Below the pieces are notes generated by a model. That model saw only the letters and a program-made list of their open reading frames with translations, was not told the DNA's origin and made no database searches. Below are positions 57,060 through 64,000 of a DNA stretch of 64,000 nt, one piece after another. Source of the stretch: Thalassia testudinum (lineage: Eukaryota; Streptophyta; Magnoliopsida; Alismatales; Hydrocharitaceae); assembly GCA_037157565.1 (NCBI GenBank), contig JAZHRO010000063.1:88254001-88318000 (forward strand), read 5' to 3'. The position numbers and the translations under genes are program-made. Positions within the stretch are counted from its first letter, which is position 1, and every line of letters begins with the position of its first letter.

Positions 57060-58200
57060 TCAGATATCCTTAATAAGATGAATGAGTTCGTCAGCTGGAG
57101 GAGGTTCCTGGGCCGTGAATGGCTTGAGGCACTAGCCATTTACCATAGATACATGCCCAGATTTTGGGTCCCTGATTTGGACTGCCCCATTAGAATATGG
57201 GTGAATCACAACATATGGGCCAGTCCACTTGGACTTAAGCTTCCTTGAAAAAAGTTTCAGTTGCGAATCAAACAACCAGACTTGCTGGTTGGGCGTGAAT
57301 GTTTTTCTTTGGATGTGGTGGTCATGAAAGGCCTTGGTCTTGTCCTTGTATATCAATGCGTTCTCATAGGCCTCCCACCAGATCTCTTCTAATTCGTTGA
57401 GCTGGAGTTTCCATTCTCGACCTCCTACATCAAGGTCAAGGTTACATTTTTGCACCGCCCAAAGGTGAGGTGTTCCAGCTCTACAGGAAGGTAACAGGCC
57501 TTGCATATACCATATGATATGGTGACATTCCGAGTGGGGCCTTATACGTGGTCTGATATGCCCAGAGTGCATCAACTAATTTATCGGACCAGTCCTTCCT
57601 GTCTGGTCTAACCATTTTCTGAAGAATCAGATTGATCTAACGGTTAGACACTTCAGCCTACCCACTGGTCTGCGGGTGATACGGGGTGTCTATACGGTGA
57701 TGTACCACATATTTCTTTAATAATGACCTGAAGTGGGCATGGATGAAGTGGCTTCCCCCATCGCTAATCAAAGCGCGAGGTATTCCAAATCTTGCGAAGA
57801 TGTATTCTTGTACGAAAGACATGACGGTCTTATGATCAGCCCGTCTTGCTGGGATGGCCTTGACCCACTTTGAGACAGTCAACGGATAGTAATATGTACT
57901 TGAAGCCATGCCAGTTTGGAAAAGGGCCCATAAAATCGATGCCCCAGATGTCGAACACTTCTACAACCATGATGGACTGGAGTGGCATCATGTCTCTCCT
58001 GGTCATTGAACCGACCAACTGGTATCATTTGCAGTGCTAAACATATTTGTGTGTATCTCTAAAAATAGTTAGCTAGAAAAATCCTGTCTGCAAAATTTTT
58101 GCAGCGTTTTTCCATCCCGAGAAATGACCATCACAAGCATTATTGTGGCAAAAAGATAACACACTGGGGATCTCAGAATCTGGGATGCATCTTCAAATAA
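57060..58200 (-). pseudogene. Integrase of F, broken
   Basis: A degenerate zinc-binding region is followed by [11 protein letters not shown] near 57935-57970, then a frame break. The next frame reads WVKAIPARRADHKTV, ALISDGGSHFIHA and YHPQTSG (57658-57870), so both Asp are present and AEVSN follows a stop. LGMSPYHMVYA crosses another shift. The C-terminal part is open at 57132-57470: LNELEEIWWEAYENA, KTFTPNQQVWLFDSQ, SKWTGPYVVIHPYSNGAVQI. Final TGA at 57060-57062. Confidence 0.83.
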
Positions 58201-58800
58201 TCTAATCTGCTCCAATGCGGAAGAGCAGTGGGTCATCCCAGAGGTAGAATTTAGCATCCGCAGTAAATTTGAGTTTCTGGTCCTTGGATAGGTTCGCGAG
58301 AATCTTGCTTGCGGCAAGGTAGTTTGTGATATCCGCGTACCAGGTTAACTTAACAGAGTGAACTACCAAAAGGGACTCATCCAGAAACTGGTCATGGATA
58401 GGCAGGGAATAAGGGATGTGGGCTGGGTCCAGTCTGGATAGGTGATCCACCACAACATTCTGCTTTCCAGCTTTGTCACAGATTTCAATATCAAATTCTT
58501 GCAATAGAAGGATCCATTTGATGAGCTAGGGTTTGGCATCCTTTTTTGCCAACAAATGTCGGAGGGTGGAGTGGTTAGTGAAGATGATAACATTGGACCC
58601 TAATAAATAAGATCTGAATTTCTCCAACCCGAATACTACTGCTAGCAGTTCTTTTTCGGTGACAGTATAATTGCACTGAGCCTCATTCAGCGTCTTGCTA
58701 TCATAGTATTTGAGAATAGGTTATTTTTCCCGATGCTAGCCTAAAATAGCACCGACGGCGAAATCAGAAGCATCGCACATCAGCTCTAAATCAAGCGACC
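58201..58800 (-). pseudogene. RNase H region of F
   Basis: ELMCDASDFAVGAIL lies near 58745-58790, then a TAG. The following part reads in shifted frames: SLTTPPSDICW is a frame shadow of the TDH...RHLL block. QEFDIEICDKAGKQNVVVDHLSRL (58430-58504) is clear. It continues to FYLWDDPLLFRIGAD before the integrase zinc region. Confidence 0.75.
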
Positions 58801-59808
58801 AGTTGGGTGGTTGGAGAATCAGGGAATCACAGACAGCGCTTCGTAAAGTCTCGAAGGTGCTGAGACACGAGGTGTCAAATTCGAATGGGGCATCAGCAAC
58901 AAGGAGATTCGTCAAAGGTCGTGCAATTTTTGAGAAATTGCATATAAATCTCCGAGAGAAGTCGACGTGACCCAAGAATGATCTGATCTACTTGATCAAG
59001 CCAGGTGGGGATAAGTGGGAAATAATCTTAGATTTAGCTCAATTGACCTCAAGTCCATTTTTAGAGATCTTGCTCCCTAGTACTATGCCATCCCTCACCA
59101 TGAAATGGCTTTTCTCCCAGGATAGTACTAGGTTTACCTCAATACACCATTTCAGGATTTTGGTGAGGTTATCAAGACAAGATGCGAAATCATCTCTGAA
59201 AATAGAGAAGTCATCCATGAACACCTCCACATAGTCCCCAATCATGTCAGAGAAGATGGCCATCATACAATGTTGAAATGTTGCTGGTGCGTTGCAGAGG
59301 CCAAAGGGCATCTGCTTGAAAGCGAATGTTCCAAAGGGGCATGCGAATGTGGTCTTGTCTTGATCCTCCGGGCTAATCGCTACTTGATTATACTCGGAAT
59401 ATCCATCCAAAAAGCAAAAGAAACGGCGTCCGACTAATTGTTCCAAGATCTGATCAATGAAAGGCAAAGGAAAGTGATCCTTCTGGGTAGCCATGTTCAG
59501 TTTCCTATAGTCAATGCAGACCTGCCAAGATGTCGCAATGCAGGTCAGGATGGATTCACCTTTATCATTTTTCACTACGGTGACTCCTGCTTTCTTTTTC
59601 ACTATCTGGATCAAACTCACCCATTGGCTATCAGAGATTGGGTATACAATACCTGCATCTAGCCATTTGATGATCTCCTTCTTAACAACCTCTAGCATAT
59701 TCGAGTTTATCCTTATTTGAGGTTGTCTCGAAGGTTTCACCCCCTCATCCGTGTAAATGTGATGAATGCTTTGTTGGGCTTTTTAAGCCAGTCGCATTGT
59801 AGTATAGG
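58801..59808 (-). pseudogene. Reverse transcriptase of F, interrupted upstream by G
   Basis: Long open stretch 59039-59740: EIIKWLDAGIVYPISDSQW, SWQVCIDYRKLN, HFPLPFIDQILEQLVGRRF, YNQVAISPEDQDKTTFACP, MPFGLCNAPATFQHCMM and the intact catalytic box VEVFMDDFSIF (about 59200-59235). After a break, VDFSRRFICNFSKIARPL follows at 58900-58960. Upstream, IHHIYTDEG is readable before G's LTR starts. The best-preserved RT in the window. Confidence 0.87.
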
Positions 59809-62637
59809 TGATCAAGTGTTGACAACAAATAAGAATTTATAACTCAAAAATCAAAGTATCCGAGGTCGAACATAGAGAGCAAATAGAATTTATTCACTAA
59901 TCTTAATAATGTAATTGAACACTTAGAGTTACTCAAAACAAAATTTAGAACATAAATGCAAGAATTTAAAAGTCAATTGTAGCAAAAATAGAGAAATTGG
60001 ACGTCCAATTCCATGATCAGACATCTTAGAAAGATATTCTCTTTAAGCTTTTATTTCCTTCTCCTTTCTCTTCTTTCTTTCTCTGATTTTCCTCTTTCCT
60101 TAGTTCTTTTTCTTCCATTCTTCTTTGACTTCGGCGATCTGCTTCTTCTTCCTTGTCTCTTCTTTGAATCTCCTTTCTTTGCTCTAACCTTGCCTTTCTT
60201 CTTCCTTCTTCTCTTGCACAGTGCCTTTCTCCTTCTTCTTCCTCTACGATCTTCTTCCTTCTTTGGCTTGCCTCTCCTTCTACCTTGTCTTTCCTTCTTC
60301 TCTTATTTGCAGCTAAGTGTCAACTTCACCTTGCTTTGGTTTCCTTCAGCCTTAGCTCTCCTCTAACGTTCTCTTCTCTTTGGGCTTCCTTCCTTCTTCC
60401 TTTTGCAGCTAAGTCTTTCCTTCCCTTCTTAGCCTCGCTTCATCATGCCTTAGCTTCAGTTGCGCCTTCCTCCTCCTTCTTCTTCCCAGCACACACTGAA
60501 GAGCAAAACCTAACCCTACCCTCCCCCATGTCTCTCTCTCTATTTCTCTCTTCGGTACGCTCTCTCAGAGCCAGCTAATCAAGTCGGGTCCGTGCCTTGG
60601 TCCAAGCGCACCGGCGTGGGTGTGATGCGCGAGGAGTGCTTGGATAAGTAATCGGGTCGAGTGCCAGGTCCGCGGGGGAGTGTCACGGACGAGGCGTGGT
60701 GAGTGAGGACGAGGGTCCTCACCCCTGTGTTCTCGAGGCAGACAGCATAAAACACAAATCCAATTTATCCTACGCGCCACACTCTTGCATTCACGAGGTG
60801 GGACTAAATGTCCCACCCGCTTCTGCGTTCGCGCCTACAGGAACTCCTTCTTCAATTGCTGCTACTAGGTTGCTTGCCAAACCAATTGCTCAGCTGTATG
60901 AGTTTGCACACTCATCTGCTTCCTCTGGAACTCTGACGCCTAGAGCGTGCAGCCTGGGATGAAGCTCGCTACCTTCTTGCTGTATGCTTCAATGGCGGCA
61001 GGTGGTGAGATCTAACACACACAAACATGGCCTTGCGGCCCCATTAAAACACATGGGAAGCTTCGCCGTATCAAGGCGAAGGTGGGACGGTAGGTGGCAG
61101 GCAGCGGGGCGGCCTAGCATGCGTGCCTAGGTCACCCTGTGGCCGTGCTTATGGGTTAGGTCAGGGGGCGTTTATGGAGGTGTGGGAGATCGATGGAAGG
61201 GTGTATGATGATCAATGGACTGTGGAGGAGGTAGTGAGGTATCTAGCGAGGCGTGTAGAGGTGTGGAGAGATGGAGGCACCTCGCCAATGGGTGGCTGAA
61301 GATGGAGAAGATGGAGATGGTCAGCGGCTGCGAGGGGTCGAAAGGGAAAATAGAGAGAGGGGAATTGAAGAGGGGCGAGAGGAGAATAAGTCTAACCTAA
61401 CCAAGTGGATGAAGGGGGAGAGGTGGCAACTGGCTATTCCTGTTGTCGCTGGAGAGGAAGGTGTCCAGTAGAGGGAGACAGCGATGATGATGGGGCTAGA
61501 GGTGCTCGCGCAGGTGTTGCACGATGCGGAGGAAGATGGTGAGGGTGGCTCAGCCACTGGTATGGTGGCAAAGTGATGAGAAAGAGGAGGGAGGCTTGCC
61601 GGAGCTCGCTGGACTTCTTGACTAGAGGAGAAGATGAAATTGGGGTGGATCTCTGGCCAAGTCGAGCGGAAGAGATGCGGCGAGAGGTGGTGGTGCTTTT
61701 ATAGTCGCTGGCAGGGACTCTTATGCTTGGAAGACAAGCTTCCAAGCACAAGAGACCTCACCAGAGATGGAAACTGTTGGAGAGCCAAATCTCTCGTGCA
61801 TTCGCACGAGAGATTGGATGCGAATCAAAGATTAGGACCACGCTCAAATGGAAGGGAATTCCTCAGAGAATCTCCCTTCCAAATCTGGGAGGAGATCTCT
61901 GAGGAATCATAGAGTACTCCCCCACCATTCCTCATCGGAGTAGGATTTCTCCCCATTAATGGTGGAGGGACCTATTTGTAAGAGTGGCGAGGAAGTTAGG
62001 GGGGTCTGTGCATTGGTTTTCAAAAGATTGTGGTCAAAATGTAATTGGGTGTACTATTTTGCAAAGTAGGTCAAGATGACCTTCCCTTAGGTCCAAATTT
62101 TCGTACAAACCTAATTTTGACCTAAAGAATCCAATTGTGAAGTTGGATTTTAGATTTGACTATGTTTGACTAGACATTTTGCACGAAGAACCCAAATTAG
62201 GTCAATTAATGAGCTAGGGCACCAATCTAGGTCAAAACAGGTTCCAAAGGCCGATTTGAAGGTTCTAAACCCTAGGGATATTTTTCCATGAATTTTAGAT
62301 GGTTTGCTTGATTTTTATCCTGACAAAAACCTTATTGAATTAAGCAGGTTTTTTTAGGGTTACAGAATGTCATTTAATTCTTCGATTGCATAATAACCCA
62401 TTTCTGACTGAACCAACCCACTTTTTATCTTATTCATACCATTTGACCTATGTTTACCTCTGAGAAATCCTGTTTATGTACTGCAATGGTGAAATTGTAG
62501 TTTTAACCTTTATTTCATGTTTTCTTCTCAGATCACTTATTCCTAAAATTAAGCCCTTCTCTAGGTTATGTAGGAGCTCTTATTCTCTTTCTTAGGTCAA
62601 AATGAGCTAGTTAGGGCTCATGATGAGGCTCTCATCA
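59809..62637 (-). repeat. 3' LTR of element G
   Basis: Right end is certain from the polypurine module and the palindrome TGATGAG-GCT-CTCATCA (62621-62637). Left end (TGATCAAG at 59809) is chosen from the TG/CA rule and the loss of RT similarity; no partner LTR is available. Contains a CT-rich tract (60040-60560) whose frames are low complexity, and a GC-rich part (60590-61700). Confidence 0.65.
61697..61703 (-). promoter_or_regulatory. Candidate TATA box of G
   Basis: TATAAAA on the minus strand within GACTATAAAAGCACC, about 930 bp from the LTR's sense start. Position fits a U3 core promoter; no long inverted repeat flanks it. Confidence 0.45.
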
Positions 62638-62676
62638 TACCCTCATGCCTAGCTTTTGCTAGTCCCTTAGCAAAAT
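62638..62676 (-). promoter_or_regulatory. 3' polypurine module of G
   Basis: Sense strand: TTGCTA-AGGGAC-TAGCAA, then AAGCTAGGCATGAGGGTA to the LTR. Confidence 0.78.
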
Positions 62677-63090
62677 TTTAAGGTTTTAGCTTCTGTTCTA
62701 GACCCTGAGTGTCTGTCACCAGTTATGATAAGTGCTTTTCTTCTTCTTTTGATTAGGTTAATAATTATGACAATAGGCCTAGAGGTACTCAAGTACCAAC
62801 CAAAATCCGGACCTGACCCACTTTAGCCTTAGTCCTTCGTGAAGGTTTTTAAGGCCCGCAGAAACTATCCTAGGGTTTGTTGAACTTCGCGGTTAAAGCA
62901 CCCGTGCTTGAGACATTTTTAGCCTAGGTTCAGATTGCCGTGCATTTTTGTAAGAGAGAGACAGAGGGTTTATTTGTTTGGAGAGTTTTCTCTCTCTTTT
63001 CTTTTTATTTCTAGCTTCAGATAGGCTTCTCAACACTGTCTGTATCGGATTCCTCGTCCCCATCATCAATCCTCAAGGGTCCCTGGCAAT

Positions 63091-63281
63091 CGATGCTTCA
63101 TGATAGCACCGCCCATGGCAACCCCCAGAACCCTGGCTTTCAAGATTTTGAGATAATCCCACCCATGGCATTCCGTGGTCGAATCCAGACCCTGGCAATC
63201 GACATTTCGTGATAATGTCGCCCGTGGTATCTAAACCAGCAGAGTGCTTTCATGCCCCCGGTAGGATATTTAAACATCCTA
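63091..63281 (-). ncRNA. Three-hairpin array in G's 3' region, plus a fourth stem
   Basis: Sense-strand units: CGGUGCU-AUCAUGA-AGCAUCG (63091-63111), UGGGAUU-AUCUCAA-AAUCUUG (63141-63161), CGACAUU-AUCACGA-AAUGUCG (63200-63220). Each pairs at 7 of 7 positions with G-U allowed. Spacing is 50 and 59, the same as in D. A stem TAGGAT/ATCCTA (63262-63281) follows as in D. The G-U pairs would be A-C mismatches on the plus strand, so folding favours the element's own transcript. Confidence 0.6.
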
Positions 63282-63963
63282 AGAGACAAGCACCGAGGAG
63301 ACGATATGTTGTTAGTCATCTTCGAGGGAAATTTTCCGCCTCTTTGTGTCGGGAACTCATCCAAATCAACTTGTGTTGATCGGTCGCTCCTAATCTAGGC
63401 AACTTTTTTAAAACATTGAAACACTTTTTGTGTGATTTTGATAGTTATGCGCACTGAACCAGACTGTGTGTGGATTGGGGTGCTTAGGTTACCAAATCTC
63501 GCAAATCGAAGGTCAGTTAATGAGGTCGAATACTTCCTAAGCCTCAGACGTAATACTTAAGCTTCGCATTTTCCCCAACCTCTTAAGGATTATCCAGATC
63601 TTAGCGGGTACGTGAATTTTTTTAAGCCTAAGAGTCTAGCCCAGAAGGCCTAAGATCAGCATTCCTGCTAATCTCTTTTTGTGTTTTTAGCACTTTTCTT
63701 TCATTTTTCTCTTTTCTTTATGTGGTCTGGATCTTCGGTTAATTCCTTAATCTCTTACTAATGACTCGCTCTTTTTCTTTTTCATTTTGTGCTTTTTTTT
63801 TATCATTTTGCTTTTTTTCTCCTCCTTATGATTATGTGGCTTACAAAATTTCCTCCCTCATTTTTTGTTATTTTTCAATTTTTTTGTGTTTTTGACATAT
63901 GTGAATTTTTTTTTGTGAGAATCCTTCTAACTTTTTCTTGATTCAGTATGTATGCACATTATC

Positions 63964-63999
63964 ACCCCCCTATGCCTAAGTTTCGCAATGTTCTCATTG
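63964..63999 (-). promoter_or_regulatory. Internal hairpin-polypurine module of G
   Basis: Sense strand: CAATG-AGAA-CATTG (63986-63999), then AAACTTAGGCATAGGGGGG down to 63965. It predicts that G's integrase end lies just beyond the window. Confidence 0.55.
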
Positions 64000-64000
64000 T

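Larger units (their letters stand above)
52848..59808 (-). mobile_element. Element F: Athila-like retroelement, visible from 3' LTR to RT
   Basis: Minus strand. 3' LTR 52848-55064, polypurine module, 3' region with recurring motifs, then integrase, RNase H and RT. RT is interrupted by G at about 59808; protease, gag and the 5' LTR lie beyond the window. It is inserted in E's 3' LTR; a duplication of about GTTGT is expected but its partner is outside. Confidence 0.85.
59809..64000 (-). mobile_element. Element G: LTR retroelement, only 3' LTR and 3' end visible
   Basis: Inserted in F's pol. LTR 59809-62637, then a polypurine module, a three-hairpin array like D's, and an internal polypurine module at the window end. 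Coding part and 5' LTR are outside. The shared 3' region suggests that G and D are related autonomous families. Confidence 0.75.

Noticed and set aside
60013..60578. Phe/Leu/Ser-rich open frames
   Set aside because: Produced by the CT-rich tract of G's LTR; no similarity and no conserved start.
1..64000. tRNA, rRNA, CRISPR or bacterial-type operons
   Set aside because: None seen. The tRNA-Asp matches are 18-nt primer sites only, and the repeats are LTRs and their internal repeats.

Overview
The window is nuclear DNA of a flowering plant and consists almost entirely of nested LTR retrotransposons of the Ty3/Gypsy superfamily, Athila-like lineage. I see no intact host gene, rRNA, tRNA or CRISPR array. 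The basis is long LTRs (1.6-2.8 kb, TG...CA), primer-binding sites matching the 3' end of plant tRNA-Asp (TGGCGCCGTTGCCGGGGA), and gag, protease, RT, RNase H and integrase of Athila type with FMDDF-type RT boxes. The sequence does not fix the species. The element names A-G are mine.

Layout. Element A (minus strand, 1-40425; 3' LTR cut by the window start) is a non-autonomous element and the oldest insertion of the left block. Three later insertions split it. B (plus, 3566-11107) is a close relative of A that landed in A's single ORF and has a perfect 5-bp target duplication GTGGT. D (minus, 13393-24840) is a decayed Athila-like gag-pol element in A's leader, with duplication GGTAG/AGTAG. C (plus, 25994-39364) is another Athila-like element in A's 5' LTR, with duplication TCATT/TCGTC. 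A 176-bp stretch that I cannot assign (40426-40601) separates A from E (plus, from 40602), whose 3' LTR is interrupted at about 52847 by F (minus). F's pol is in turn interrupted at about 59808 by G (minus), of which only the 3' LTR and 3' end are present. E, F and G continue past the window.

Function. C, D, E and F once encoded gag-protease-RT-RNase H-integrase. All are inactive through nonsense codons, frameshifts and lost catalytic residues. A and B encode no pol. Instead they share a conserved acidic, Tyr-rich protein of about 480 codons. Because A and B carry the same primer site and the same 3' plus-strand priming signals as the autonomous elements, trans-mobilisation by those elements is plausible.

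Most notable. All seven elements carry two hairpin-plus-polypurine modules: one next to the 3' LTR (stem-loop like TTGCTAG-GGA-CTAGCAA, then TAGGCATGRGGGTA), and one 0.8-1.7 kb upstream just after the coding region (CAATG-AGGA-CATTG, then GGCATGGGGG). The space between the modules holds element-specific structured repeats: a three-hairpin array with covarying stems and a conserved 7-nt loop in D and G, paired hairpins in A and B, and a recurring CCACCAAAT motif in F. Most LTRs also begin with a short palindrome, and in C and F the TATA box sits in the loop of a long inverted repeat.
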